Shown here: positions 11,935-23,679 of the stretch, piece by piece
How positions within the stretch are numbered: the stretch's first letter is position 1
How the letters are laid out: every line of letters starts with the position of its first letter
Notes under the pieces: generated by a model
The model's database searches: none
What the model was told of the DNA's origin: nothing
What the model saw: the letters and a program-made list of their open reading frames with translations, nothing else
Made by a program: the position numbers and the translations under genes
DNA from: Prosapia bicincta
Taxonomy: Eukaryota; Arthropoda; Insecta; Hemiptera; Cercopidae
Direction: 5' to 3'
Length of the DNA stretch: 64,000 bases
Assembly (NCBI GenBank): GCA_036971475.1
Contig: JBAIZL010000005.1
Coordinates: 236,914,869-236,978,868, forward strand

Positions 11935-13674
11935 TTGATACTATACTGGCATGAAGGAGGAACTTTTTTGGTTGGGGCGGATAGAAGGTAGTGTAAAGAT
12001 GATGTGCTTTATTTAAACTTATTAGGAACTGGCTGACTGACCTTAGAGAAACACATGATGCTTTATACCTTGGTAACCCTGCAATTCATCCTACACTGGC
12101 ATGAAGGAGGGGCGTTTCTGGTAGGGATGGATAGAAGATAATGTAATGTTGAGGTGCTTTATTTAAACTTAGGAAGAACTGGCTGACTGACGTTAGAGAG
12201 ATACATGATGCTTTATACCTTGGGAACCTTGCAATTGATGCGACACTGGCATGAAGGAGGGCCTTTTTGGTTGGGGCGGATAGAAGATAATGTAATGATG
12301 AGGTGCTTTATTTAAACTTAGGAGGAACTGACTGACTGACCTTAGAGAGACACATGATACTTTATACCTTGGGAACCCTGCAATTGATCCTACACTTTCA
12401 GGAAGGAGGGGCGTTTCTGGTTGGGATGGATAGAAGATAATGTAATGATGAGGTGCTTTACTTAAACTTAGGAGGAACTGACTGACTGACCTTAGAGAGA
12501 CACATGATGCTTTATACCTTGGGAACCTTGCAATTGATCCTACACTTTCAGGAAGGAGGGGCGTTTCTGGTAGGGATAGATAGAAGATAATGTAATGATG
12601 AGGTGCTATATTTAAACTTAGGAGGAACTGACTGACTGACCTTAGAGAGACACATGATGCTTTATACCTTGGGAACCTTGCAATTGATACTACACTGGCA
12701 TTAATGAGGGACGTTTCTGGTTGGGATGGGTAGAAGATAATGTAATGATGAGGTGCTTTATTTAAACTTAGGAGAAACTGGCTGACTGACCTTAGAGAGA
12801 TACATGTAGCTTCATAACTTGGGAACCTTGCAATTGATACTACACTGGCATGAAGGAGGGGCGTTTCTGGTTGGGATGGGTAGAAGATAATGTAATGATG
12901 AGGTGCTTTATTTAAACTTAGGAGAAACTGGCTGACTGACCTTAGAGAGATACATGTAGCTTCATAACTTGGGAACCTTGCAATTGATACTACACTGGCA
13001 TGAAGGAGGGGCGTTTCTGGTTGGGATGGGTAGAAGATAATGTAATGATGAGGTGCTATATTTAAACTTAGGAGGAACTGGCTGACTGACCTTAGAGAGA
13101 CACATGATGCTTTATACCTTGGGAACCTTGCAATTGATACTACACTGGCATTAATGAGGGACGTTTCTGGTTGGGATGGGTAGAAGATAATGTAATGATG
13201 AGGTGCTTTATTTAAACTTAGGAGAAACTGGCTGACTGACCTTAGAGAGATACATGTAGCTTCATAACTTGGGAACCTTGCAATTGATACTACACTGGCA
13301 TGAAGGAGGGGCGTTTCTGGTTGGGATGGGTAGAAGATAATGTAATGATGAGGTGCTATATTTAAACTTAGGAGGAACTGACTGACTGACCTTAGAGAGA
13401 CACATGATGCTTTATACCTTGGGAACCCTGCAATTGATACTACACTGGCATGAAGGAGGGGCGTTTTTGGTTGGGATGGGTAGAAGATAATGTAATGATG
13501 AGGTGCTATATTTAAACTTAGGAGGAACTGGCTGACTGACCTTAGAGAGATACATGTAGCTTCATAACTTGGGAACCTTGCAATTGATACTACACTGGCA
13601 TGAAGGAGGGGCGTTTCTGGTTGGGATGGGTAGAAGATAATGTAATGATGAGGTGCTATATTTAAACTTAGGAG

Positions 13675-15762
13675 GAACTGGCTGACTGACCTTAGAGAGA
13701 CACATGATGCTTTATACCTTGGGAACCTTGCAATTGATACTACACTGGCATTAATGAGGGACGTTTCTGGTTGGGATGGGTAGAAGATAATGTAATGATG
13801 AGGTGCTTTATTTAAACTTAGGAGAAACTGGCTGACTGACCTTAGAGAGATACATGTAGCTTCATAACTTGGGAACCTTGCAATTGATACTACACTGGCA
13901 TGAAGGAGGGGCGTTTCTGGTTGGGATGGGTAGAAGATAATGTAATGATGAGGTGCTATATTTAAACTTAGGAGGAACTGACTGACTGACCTTAGAGAGA
14001 CACATGATGCTTTATACCTTGGGAACCCTGCAATTGATACTACACTGGCATGAAGGAGGGGCGTTTTTGGTTGGGTCGGATAGAAGATAATGTAATGATG
14101 AGGTGCTTTATTTAAACTTAGGAGGAACTGACTGACTGACCTTAGAGAGACACATGTAGCTTCATACCTTGGGAACCCTGCAATTGATACTACACTGGCA
14201 TGAAGGAGGGGCGTTTTTTTTTGGGTCGGATAGAAGATAATGTAATGATGAGGTGCTTTACTTAAACTTAGGAAGAACTGACTGACTGACCTTAAAGAGA
14301 CACATGATACTTTATACCTTGTGAACCCTGCAATTGATACTACACTGGCATGAAGGAGGGCCTTTTTGGTTGGGGCGGATAGAAGATAGTGTAATGATGA
14401 TGTGCTTTACTTAAACTTAGGAGGAACTGACTGACTGACCTTAGAGAGACACATGATACTTTATACCTTGGGAACCCTGCAATTGATACTACGCTGGCAT
14501 GAAGGAGGGCCTTTTTGGTTGGGATGGGTAGAAGATAATGTAATGATGAGGTGCTTTACTTAAACTTAGGAGGAACTGACTGACTGACCTTAGAGAGACA
14601 CATGATACTTTATACCTTGGGAACCCTGCAATTGATCCTACACTGGCATGAAGGAGGGCCTTTTTGGTTGGGGCGGATAGAAGATAGTGTAAAGATGATG
14701 TGCTTTATTTAAACTTATTAGGAACTGGCTGACTGACCTTAGAGAGACACATGATGCTTTATACCTTTGGAACCCTGCAATTGATACTACACTGGCATGA
14801 AGGAGGGCCTTTTTGGTTGGGGCGGATAGAAGATAGTGTAAAGATGATGTGTTTTATTTAAACTTATTAGGAACTGGCTGACTGACCTTAGAGAGACACA
14901 TGATGCTTTATACCTTGGGAACCTTGCAATTGATACTACACTGGCATTAATGAGGGACGTTTCTGGTTGGGATGGGTAGAAGATAATGTAATGATGAGGT
15001 GCTTTATTTAAACTTAGGAGAAACTGGCTGACTGACCTTAGAGAGATACATGTAGCTTCATAACTTGGGAACCTTGCAATTGATACTACACTGGCATGAA
15101 GGAGGGGCGTTTCTGGTTGGGATGGGTAGAAGATAATGTAATGATGAGGTGCTATATTTAAACTTAGGAGGAACTGACTGACTGACCTTAGAGAGACACA
15201 TGATGCTTTATACCTTGGGAACCCTGCAATTGATACTACACTGGCATGAAGGAGGGGCGTTTTTGGTTGGGTCGGATAGAAGATAATGTAATGATGAGGT
15301 GCTTTATTTAAACTTAGGAGGAACTGACTGACTGACCTTAGAGAGACACATGTAGCTTCATACCTTGGGAACCCTGCAATTGATACTACACTGGCATGAA
15401 GGAGGGGCGTTTTTTTTTGGGTCGGATAGAAGATAATGTAATGATGAGGTGCTTTACTTAAACTTAGGAAGAACTGACTGACTGACCTTAAAGAGACACA
15501 TGATACTTTATACCTTGTGAACCCTGCAATTGATACTACACTGGCATGAAGGAGGGCCTTTTTGGTTGGGGCGGATAGAAGATAGTGTAATGATGATGTG
15601 CTTTACTTAAACTTAGGAGGAACTGACTGACTGACCTTAGAGAGACACATGATACTTTATACCTTGGGAACCCTGCAATTGATACTACGCTGGCATGAAG
15701 GAGGGCCTTTTTGGTTGGGATGGGTAGAAGATAATGTAATGATGAGGTGCTTTACTTAAACT
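13675..15762 (+). repeat. 1,196-bp higher-order duplication within the satellite
   Basis: The segment at about 13675-14566 is repeated nearly identically at about 14871-15762, an offset of 1,196 bp (eight units, several one base short). Shared private variants include GGGGCGTTTTTTTTTGGGTC at about 14208 and 15404, and CCTTAAAGAGACACATGATA. Units just outside the pair differ, so this is a recent block duplication. Confidence 0.88.
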
Positions 15763-16428
15763 TAGGAAGAACTGACTGACTGACCTTAAAGAGACACATG
15801 ATACTTTATACCTTGTGAACCCTGCAATTGATACTACACTGGCATGAAGGAGGGCCTTTTTGGTTGGGGCGGATAGAAGATAATGTAATGATGAGGTGCT
15901 TTATTTAAACTTAGGAGGAACTGACTGACTGACCTTAGAGAGACACATGATACTTTATACCTTGTGAACCCTGCAATTGATACTACGCTGGCATGAAGGA
16001 ATGGCTTTTTTGGTTGGGTCGGATAGAAGATAATGTAATGATGAGGTGCTTTACTTAAACTTAGGAGGAACTGACTGACTGACCTTAGAGAGACACATGA
16101 TACTTTATACCTTGGGAACCCTGCAATTGATCCTACACTGGCATGAAGGAGGGCCTTTTTGGTTGGGGCGGATAGAAGATAGTGTAAAGATGATGTGCTT
16201 TATTTAAACTTATTAGGAACTGGCTGACTGACCTTAGAGAGACACATGATGCTTTATACCTTTGGAACCCTGCAATTGATACTACACTGGCATGAAGGAG
16301 GGCCTTTTTGGTTGGGGCGGATTGAAGATAGTGTAAAGATGATGTGTTTTATTTAAACTTATTAGGAACTGGCTGACTGACCTTAGAGAGACACATGATG
16401 CTTTATACCTTTGGAACCCTGCAATTGA

Positions 16429-16744
16429 ATGTGTTGACCAGAGTGAGACTGCAAGCAACTTCAAAGTAGAAAATAAAATTATAATTAGATCTAAAATTGG
16501 ACTATATTTCAGAGGTCTTCTATATGAAACTCACATTAATGAGAAACACGCCTTCCTTGAAATGGATTTATTCACGTTGAAATGAGTTTAGCTGTAACTC
16601 GGCCTCGGTATAACTGGACAGAATTAAACAACACTCAAGTTTGTGATAAGATATTTAATGAATGTTTATACTTTTATTATAGTGAATATATCTTTAGGCG
16701 CTGCTGAACAGAAAAATTGTAAGGGATAAAATATTCTATTTTTA
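16429..16744. other. AT-rich spacer
   Basis: Unique sequence between the satellite and the family 2 element. No gene or motif is supported. Confidence 0.5.
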
Positions 16745-17345
16745 GCTTAAATTCAAGTGAAACTTATGATTTTCATAGAACAACTGATTTTATGTTAAAG
16801 GTTATGTTGTTGAACAGCTGTTTAAACACGTTAATTGCATAACGTTATTTATTGGACTTTATTTAAGTTGAAATGTTATTATTCAATATTTTTTACAATT
16901 TTAAACATTTTATTTTATTTTCAATATTCTTAATACAATTTATTCAATATAAAAGTCGCTTGATGTAATCATCTTGAATTCACTGACTAAACTATAAGTA
17001 ATTAGAGCGTAACTGAGTGAATACTTTAAACTTACTTCCTGACGCGTTTCGAAAACATCGTTTCATTTACAAAGGTAAGTTTTAAAGTATCCGCTCAACA
17101 ATTATTTATAGTTTATTCAATATAATTGTAATGAGTTGTATATTCTTATTGCAATTTTTTTAATGGAAATTATTTCAGCGCGTCTGACACTTTTTTTAAA
17201 TTGATTTGAATTTCATTTGATAAATAAAATTTGTATTCAGTCATTTATCTAAATCTAAAATTTCTTCAACATCTAATAAAGGTTGTTTACGTAGAAAATC
17301 CTTTTATTGTTACCAACATTAATAAATTCTGTTTAAACCTCCGTT
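16745..17345 (+). mobile_element. Family 2 dispersed element (diverged relative of family 1), copy 1
   Basis: It shares the core layout of family 1: TTATGATTTTCATA, AACTGATTTTATGTTAAAGG, a second AACAGCTGTTTAAACACG and GCATAACGTTATTTATTG. It then has a different body containing GCGCGTCTGACAC and CAACATCTAATAAAGG and ends at CCTCCGTTAACTACATTC. The same order appears at 33695-34085 and 53612-54025. A separate 128-bp hairpin (16988-17115) interrupts it. Confidence 0.65.
16988..17115. repeat. Hairpin element inside family 2 copy 1
   Basis: The left arm TAAACTATAAGTAATT...GAATACTTTAAACTTAC is mirrored by GTAAGTTTTAAAGTATCC...AATTATTTATAGTTTA. The loop holds GACGCGTTTCGAAAACATCG. TTCAATATAA lies on both sides, although not immediately adjacent on the left. 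Confidence 0.7.
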
Positions 17346-17955
17346 AACTACATTCTACAAATAAAGTATTTACTTTTGTCGGTCAGACCCAAAAGTTTCC
17401 ACTCTATAAATGAAGTATTCACTCCTGTTAGCCAGACCCACCTAATATCACTCTACAAATAAATATTTCACTTGTGTTGGTCAGACCCACTGACTGCCAC
17501 TTAACAAATACATATTTTACTCCTGTCGATCAGACCCACTGACTGCCACTTAACAAATAAAGATTTTACTTCTGTCATTCACACCAACTGACTGCCACTT
17601 TACAAATAAAGATTTTACTTTTGTCGGTCAGACCCACTGACTATCACTTAACAAATAAAGGTTTTACTTCTGTCGTTCACACCAACTGACTGCCACTTTA
17701 CAAATAAAGATTTTACTTCTGTCGTTCACTCCAACTGACTGCCACTTAACAAATAAAGGTTTTACTCCTGTCGATCAGACCCACTGACTGCCACTTAACA
17801 AATAAAGATTTTACTTCTGTCGTTCACACCAACTGACTGCCACTTTACAAATAAAGATTTTACTTCTGTCGTTCACTCCAACTGACTGTCACTTTACAAA
17901 TAAAGATTTTACTTCTGTCGGCTGATCCAACTGGCCGCTGCTTTACAAATAGACT
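17346..17955 (+). repeat. 49-bp minisatellite, about 12 units
   Basis: The unit runs from CCACTTTACAAATAAAG through ATTTTACTTCTGTCG to TTCACACCAACTGACTG. Early units are more diverged and read GGTCAGACCCA. The array starts exactly where the family 2 element ends. A single related unit sits at about 23785-23830 after another family 2-like tail, which suggests that the unit is part of the element's end and was amplified here. Confidence 0.92.
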
Positions 17956-18880
17956 ATTAAATTTTGTCGATCAGGTCTACTTGCTCTCAATCTACTATAC
18001 CAACTGTTTATTTACACTTATAACTATTTAAACATTTGGATAATAATCGTCAATGGTATTACTAAAATAGTTACGTCCTTGATGAACCTATATTTTAAGT
18101 AAACTTAAGGAAAAAGTACTAACGCAGGACATTTTCGTTCGTTATAGGCAATCTTCGTCAGTACTAACAAAAACGATTTGTCATAATACGTGAGACATAA
18201 ATGCTCTTAAATTTAAAATTCTGTGTCGTTAAATAGTTTATTAATATCTACTTCAATTTTTTATTAATCAATATACTAAAATTAGGCTAACGGAAAACAA
18301 ATTAAACGATAAAAAGTTTCAAAAGTTATCCCAGACTATATCTTTACACTTTGTTTATTTAAATTTGATTGCAAAATGGGGTCCCATCGGAATTGCCAAT
18401 TTACCTTATTTAACAGAAAGCTTTTGTTAGTCTATAAGTTTCAATAAACGGCAAACCCAAAGTGTACTTGTGGCTGATATTGCTGCAACAGTCTGAAGGC
18501 AAGGGTTCAGGCAATATCTCCCCACCAGTGCCACTTGAATCTATCTACAACGAGTTGATATCGATCCTTAGATAATTCCTCTTCTTCTACTTTAAGCCGT
18601 TGCCACAGCCTCCCTGATGTCTTGTTACTTCAAATTGGATCAATGGGTTTTGTTTGCTTTAGAATGAAGAGCGGGTTTTTATCGAAGAAAAGCCTTGCGA
18701 ACGTGCTTATTGAAAGATGAATGTAACAGCTTCTTTCGGAAGTCGTAAAATGTTTATACTAGCTGAAAAATCTTACCCTGTAAAAATCCCATCATTAACA
18801 AAGGTTGTATACTGTTGTTTATTTATTATAATAGTAATTCATAATAGTGCATTATAGTGATTTAGTGTTTGATTATCATA
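17956..18880. other. Unique stretch; one short coding-like segment
   Basis: No gene recognised. At about 18507-18627 the minus strand has a 40-codon open segment with RLKVEEEELSKDRYQLVVDR and FKWHWWGDIA before a stop. It has coding-like composition, but the plus strand is also open there and no family is recognised. Confidence 0.35.
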
Positions 18881-18990
18881 ATTTATAGCAAAAACGTTAT
18901 GATTATGATGTTATGTATATATATTGTTATATTGTTATATATTGTTGTTATGTATGTATATTGTTATATAATAATTTATTGTATTGTATG
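18881..18990 (+). repeat. TATTGTTA-rich low-complexity tract
   Basis: Short irregular tandem words (TTATATTGTTATA, TTGTTATGTATG) with no strict period. Confidence 0.75.
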
Positions 18991-19454
18991 AAATGAAAAA
19001 TTCGCAAAACGAGTCGAATATTTTAAGAATCGATTTTTAATAAATTCGTTAGATAGAAATATATTCAGTAAATTTTTCAACGTCTAATAATAGTTTCCTG
19101 TTAACACAATAACTAGATTGTATTAAAATCTCAGTACTTCGTATTACATTGTATTTTTGTTTATTTATTTCAAACTTATCTTTATTCGTATTTATTCATA
19201 GAAAGACTTAGAACCAACGTTGCCAAATCACCTTTTACAAATTTCTCTCGTTACATGTGGGCCTGCCTAATCGTTGGTCTTTGTTGTGTTGTTTTGGTCT
19301 TTTTTGTAATGTGTGCCCAAGTTATTTAATTGTTGTATTAATGTAAGTATTTCTATGTGCTAGATATTTAATAGTGTTGATTTCTGCTTACCCATTTATA
19401 AATTTACGTAAACTATTACTAAATATAAGCTATACTATTACAAATTGTAGTTTA
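18991..19454. other. AT-rich stretch with a possible family 2 fragment
   Basis: About 19020-19140 (TTTTCAACGTCTAATAATAG, then TATTAAAATCTC) resembles the family 2 tail. The rest is unrecognised. Confidence 0.4.
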
Positions 19455-19955
19455 ATTATGGTAAGGTTGGGTTAGATTGAATTAGGCCTCGTTAGGCTTA
19501 CGCTAGGTTAGGTTAGGTTAAAGTAAGTTTAGGCTAGGTTAAGTAAGGTTAAGGTTAGACTAGGCTAGTATAGGTTAGGGTTAAAAGAGGCTAGGTTAGG
19601 TTAGGTAGAGGCTTCGCTAGATTAGGTTAGGTTAAGCTAAATTAGGTTAAGGTTAGGCTAGGCTAGGTTTGGTTAAGGTTAGGTTAGGCTAGGCTAGGTT
19701 TGGTTAGCCTATATTAGGCTAGGTTAAGGTTATTAAAGTTAGGTTAAGGATATTAAGGTTAAGGTTAGGTTAATCTAGATTAGGTTAAGTTAGGGCCAGG
19801 GTAGATTTGATTACGGCTGGGCTATATTAGGTTAAGTTACGCTTTTTTAGGTTAGGGTTAGGATAGGCTAGGTAAGGTCAAGATTAGGCTAGGCTAGGCT
19901 AGATAAGGTTAAGGTTAGGCTATTCTAGGTTAGGTTAGGTTAAGGTTAAGTTAAT
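19455..19955 (+). repeat. Degenerate TTAGG-like (TAGGTTAGGTTAAG) block
   Basis: About 500 bp of irregular TTAGG, TTAAGG and CTAGG words, all in one orientation. TTAGG is the common insect telomere repeat. The block is degenerate and lies well inside unique DNA, so it is interstitial and not a chromosome end. Confidence 0.85.
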
Positions 19956-20880
19956 TAGTTTAATAATTAAAGCTTTGCCGAACGTAATGGACAATAAAAT
20001 CCACAAAATAATTTTTGTTTCAATAATATGCTTCGTCTATATAATGGCTATAAGACAACTCGATGGTTGATACTAGCTTAGAGTTGACGAAAATATTAGT
20101 TTAACGATTCAGATATTAAATTTTACTATTTGTGGGATTTCTAAATACTTATTTCGAAATTACAATCCTAACTCCAGGTACCTGGATGTCATTGGTGAGT
20201 GTACAAGTTCTAAAGTCGTCACTCTGCCTCGCTTAACACCTGTAATTCCTTCAACGTGATTTAATGATAGAAACTTGAAATTGCATGCGGTAAGAATTTA
20301 CGATTGCATCAACCCGACTCGGAACTGGGTAATGTATATAAAAGTGTTCCACGTCTCGCGCTAATTCTGATCGGGTTTTCGCGTTTAACTTGCTCATTTC
20401 TGGTTACGCTTAATGCTAGAGTTGTAAATATGTGCATAACATTTAAAATATAGATTTAACGTAAGGAATTTATTACCTTCTACGACTCGAGCGGATTAAA
20501 ATAAATCCACTTGTTTATAAGGAGAGGATTTAGATGCAATTAATGTTTGTATAGGGATATAACTAATTATGTGGCAAACGTGTATTGAGCACGCCATTTA
20601 CTTACAGCTCTTTTTTTAAAGGCATGCAGCACAATCTAGCGAAATGTTTGGAAATTATAGTAAATATAAGTTATGATTAAGGAAGATATAAAAACGTCTT
20701 TCTATTGTATAAACAATAGGGGTAGTTTACCACTCATGTCTAGAGTCTTCCCTAGTTAGACGTATTCTCTATAAATACACGAAATACAAACGCCTAAACT
20801 AAGTTGCTATATTAGTTACGAATTATCTCGGAAAATATTTTCATTATATTTTGTAACTATCCTTATCTTAACCTCTACAT
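19956..20880. other. Unique stretch
   Basis: No gene recognised. About 20190-20400 has somewhat more CpG (CACGTCTCGCGC, CGGGTTTTCGCG). Confidence 0.45.
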
Positions 20881-21368
20881 CAGCGGTCCCTAACCTGAGG
20901 TACGCGTACGCCCAGAGGTACGTAGAAGCCTGGGGGTGGTACTCAAAAATAATAGCAGTAATGGCGGACAACAATATTTCACACTTTAGATTTGAAACGA
21001 ATACGACGTTACACTAATAGGTGATGTGTTGTTGATCGGAAATTTCGTGGAGCTTGTATGTTTTTGTGTGACTGAAAGCATAGAATAGAATAGCGATGCA
21101 ACATCTATTCCAGATTTAGGTGAACAATACAATGCAGGAATGTGTCTACGATTTGTTGATAGGAAAATTTCAGAGAACCGTCGTGTTGCACAAAAATATC
21201 GTATAGGCCTACACAGCCGGTTACCAGCGCTCCACGCATTACTTACATGTCAGTCGGGCAACCACTCTTTGTCTTAACCACGTTGAGGAATCATTTGAGG
21301 AGTAGGAGGTACTTTTCATTGAAAAAATTTTTTAGGGTACGTAATATGAAAAAGGTTGGGAGCCACTG
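20881..21368. mobile_element. Non-autonomous hAT element, about 488 bp
   Basis: The left end is CAGCGGTCCCTAACCTGAGG. The right end, reverse-complemented, is CAGTGGCTCCCAACCTTTTT. Flanking 8-mers are CTCTACAT (20873-20880) and CTCTAGAC (21369-21376), six of eight identical, consistent with an aged hAT target duplication. Internal sequence near both ends includes GGTACGTAGAAGCCTGG and GGGTACGTAATATG. No transposase segment is recognised. Confidence 0.78.
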
Positions 21369-21393
21369 CTCTAGACTCTAGACCAAAGGTCCT

Positions 21394-21421
21394 GAAAGTG
21401 GAGGTCCCCCCCTCCACTTTC
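21394..21421. repeat. Perfect 11-bp inverted repeat
   Basis: GAAAGTGGAGG (21394-21404) pairs with CCTCCACTTTC (21411-21421) across a 6-base TCCCCC loop. Confidence 0.85.
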
Positions 21422-22347
21422 CTAGGGCCTAGAAGGTTTCAGGGGATGTATGGATAAGTGCACTGAAACTGCCTACAGACTAGAAGTGTGAACCCTCAAT
21501 TAGACGCACCAGTGGGGTGACTAACGTGACGTGTGCGTACTGAACTACGTCATTGTTTTTTTGTAAAATGTTTAGTTTTGATAGACCCTTGTTATTGTGT
21601 TATAATTTCTCTGCTGAACGATAATTTCTCTGGAGCATAGTGATACTTAAAATTCTTTTATTTTTAAAAATTTTTTAGACAATTTATCAAGTTTTTGCCA
21701 CTTTCTTAGAATATATTAGTTGTTAATTAACTCATCAAGGAGGCTTAGAATCTAAACCCCCACCACACATTAGGCGTATTTGACCACATCAGAATCACAG
21801 TAAATCAACTGGCTAATTGCGCACCAACCTGTGGAGATACGCCCAACTGCTTTGTTATTGCATACTTTTCGGGGCGTAAGCAAATTCCGAAGCGACTTAT
21901 GAATAAAACAACAAGTAATAGGCCTGAGCAATCAGCGATAGAGTTATCTTCAGAGTTTGGTGATGAAATTTCCGGCAACGTGAGATACCGCCCCTTGTCC
22001 GGCCTGGCTATATTTCTCATTGCTCATATTTACACACGCTATCACGCACCGCAATAAGCGCCCTTCCCACGCTCACGCTCTCGTACGACCCCTTCCGTGG
22101 AATCAATTATGTCTTGTGAAACCCAGCCTGTATATACTTCGTTTTAGAGTTTCATGGTTACGATTAGCCTAACGAACCGTTCAAACATAAACTATTTAAC
22201 AATCGCTCTCTCGTTCAAGATGCCTAATATATCTTCAATATTGTTATTCTTATACAGTCGTGGTTAATAATAAATAGATAAATTCTACGCTCAAAAAGAT
22301 TTAATGTTAGTAAATATGACGACTTGGAGGAACTGTGGTGTAATTCA
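21422..22347. other. Unique stretch
   Basis: No gene recognised. The minus-strand 71-codon frame at 21805-22020 is GC-richer than its surroundings but has no recognisable domain. About 22020-22130 is CpG-richer. Confidence 0.45.
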
Positions 22348-22845
22348 ATTCCTTCTATTACTTCACACTCTCCTTATACATATATATTGTTCAAATTTTC
22401 AATCGTTATTAAAATACTTTTTTTCCATCCACTCAAGTTCAAATACATTTTTTTAAAGTTATAGTAGACCATTGATATTAATACTTTTTTTCAAATATTA
22501 ATCCATTAAATAAATTTATAGAATAAATTTTTAGTTTTATATGGGAGAAAGGGGCAAGTTAGTAAAAGGAGCATTTTAGTTTTCCCAAAAGGGGCAAGGT
22601 ATGTAAAATAGTCATTTCGTCTCTTTGGCTTAAAATAAGTGGTAAAATATGATTTCATAAAACAGCTGATTTCATCTTATAGGTTATGTAGTAGAACAGC
22701 TGTTTTAACGCATAGGTTATGTTACTTTCTTAATATTAGTTGTAATTATGTAAGAAAACGTAACGAAATAAAATTTGTCTTTGTTGACATATGTAGGAAT
22801 TTACTTTAATTTTTTTATTGATTACATCACTTGTTTTTATTTTAA
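22348..22845 (+). mobile_element. Family 1 short dispersed element, copy 4
   Basis: Well-preserved full-length copy with CAATTCCTTCTATTACTTCA, ATATATTGTTCAAATTTTCA, CATCCACTCAAGTTCAAATA, TTTTATATGGGAGAAAGG, both AACAGCTG repeats, GCATAGGTTATGTTACTTT and GTAGGAATTTACTTTAATTT. It carries a small internal duplication around GGGGCAAG (GGGGCAAGTTAGTAAA and GGGGCAAGGTATGTAAA). Confidence 0.9.
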
Positions 22846-22902
22846 GTAAATGTAATCTCTTAACCATAAAAACGTTTTAGTTAAACCATTATTATATTGC
22901 CG

Positions 22903-22972
22903 TCATCTTCAGAGGAAATAACTTGGTAGTTATGCCTGTGATAGTTTTCTCTGAAGATGATTACTTTGCAAT
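22903..22972. repeat. Inverted repeat with CTGAAGATGA arms
   Basis: GTCATCTTCAGAGGAAA at the left is mirrored by TTTTCTCTGAAGATGAT at the right. Arms of this kind are frequent ends of short dispersed elements in invertebrate genomes. The class is unknown. Confidence 0.65.
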
Positions 22973-23679
22973 AGAAATGTAGCCTAAATTAGGATTTGAT
23001 TAAAATATTTTTGTGGTTTTATTTATTTAAAGTATAAAAAGTTGTAAATATATATAATTTTTTTCTGTTTTGTGTAACATTTTTAAAACTCGTAATATAT
23101 AAAGATAGCAAGATGTAAGAAGCCAGGTCTATTTTGAAAAGTTAAAACTAATTAAAAACATATTTTTCATAGTAGTGCTTTGAAAACTAATTGAAACAAG
23201 ATTGGAAAAGTAAGAGAAATTCGCTTTACGTCGAAATGATAAACGATCATTTCGACTTCAAAAACATCAAAGTACAGTATTTAACATAAATATAATAAAA
23301 CATCTTAACAGCCAACATATTAATAAATATAACAACCTATATTATACAAAAATTGTATTCATGTATTGAATTATGTTGCATAATTACTTATATTGTTTAT
23401 TTATTTAAATGGTTTAATTTTGTCTATTTATTATTTTACGATAGGTATTTCTCATCTCAAACAACTGCTGACAAAAAATATATGTAACTAACTCCTCTGT
23501 TAAAGTAACTCTTTGTTACACTAAAATTTCTAACAGAAAAAATCGATTAGTCAAGACTATGTTTTATCTGTGACACACAGATATTATACATCTTTTTTTA
23601 TTAATCTGCATTTCCTTTTCCTACTCGTGATTAGTAACGTTATTATGATTCACACATGGTTCCACTTAAATCATAGTTT
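22973..23679. other. AT-rich unique stretch with a small perfect hairpin
   Basis: At 23230-23256 GTCGAAATGA and TCATTTCGAC form a perfect 10-bp stem with a 7-base loop. Nothing else is recognised. Confidence 0.5.

Larger units (their letters stand above)
9215..16428 (+). repeat. 150-bp satellite array, about 48 units
   Basis: Head-to-tail units start with words such as GGTGCTTTATTTAAACTTAG and continue through CTGACTGACCTTAGAGAGAC, ATGATGCTTTATACCTTGGG, AATTGATACTACACTGGCAT and GAAGGAGGGGCGTTTCTGG to AGAAGATAATGTAATGATGA. Most units are exactly 150 bp. Some are 149 bp (GAGGGCCTTTTTGG replacing GAGGGGCGTTTCTGG) and one is 151 bp (extra C near 11911). Recognisable variant types recur in blocks, such as ATACATGTAGCTTCATAACT, GCATTAATGAGGGACG and TAGTGTAAAGATGATGTG, which indicates higher-order amplification. 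No centromeric or telomeric motif is seen. Confidence 0.97.

Noticed and set aside
9215..16428. CRISPR-like array
   Set aside because: Units are contiguous without unique spacers and the unit is 150 bp. The 28-, 37- and 49-bp arrays likewise have no spacer pattern, and the genome is eukaryotic in character.
19455..19955. True chromosome end
   Set aside because: The TTAGG words are degenerate and flanked on both sides by kilobases of other sequence.
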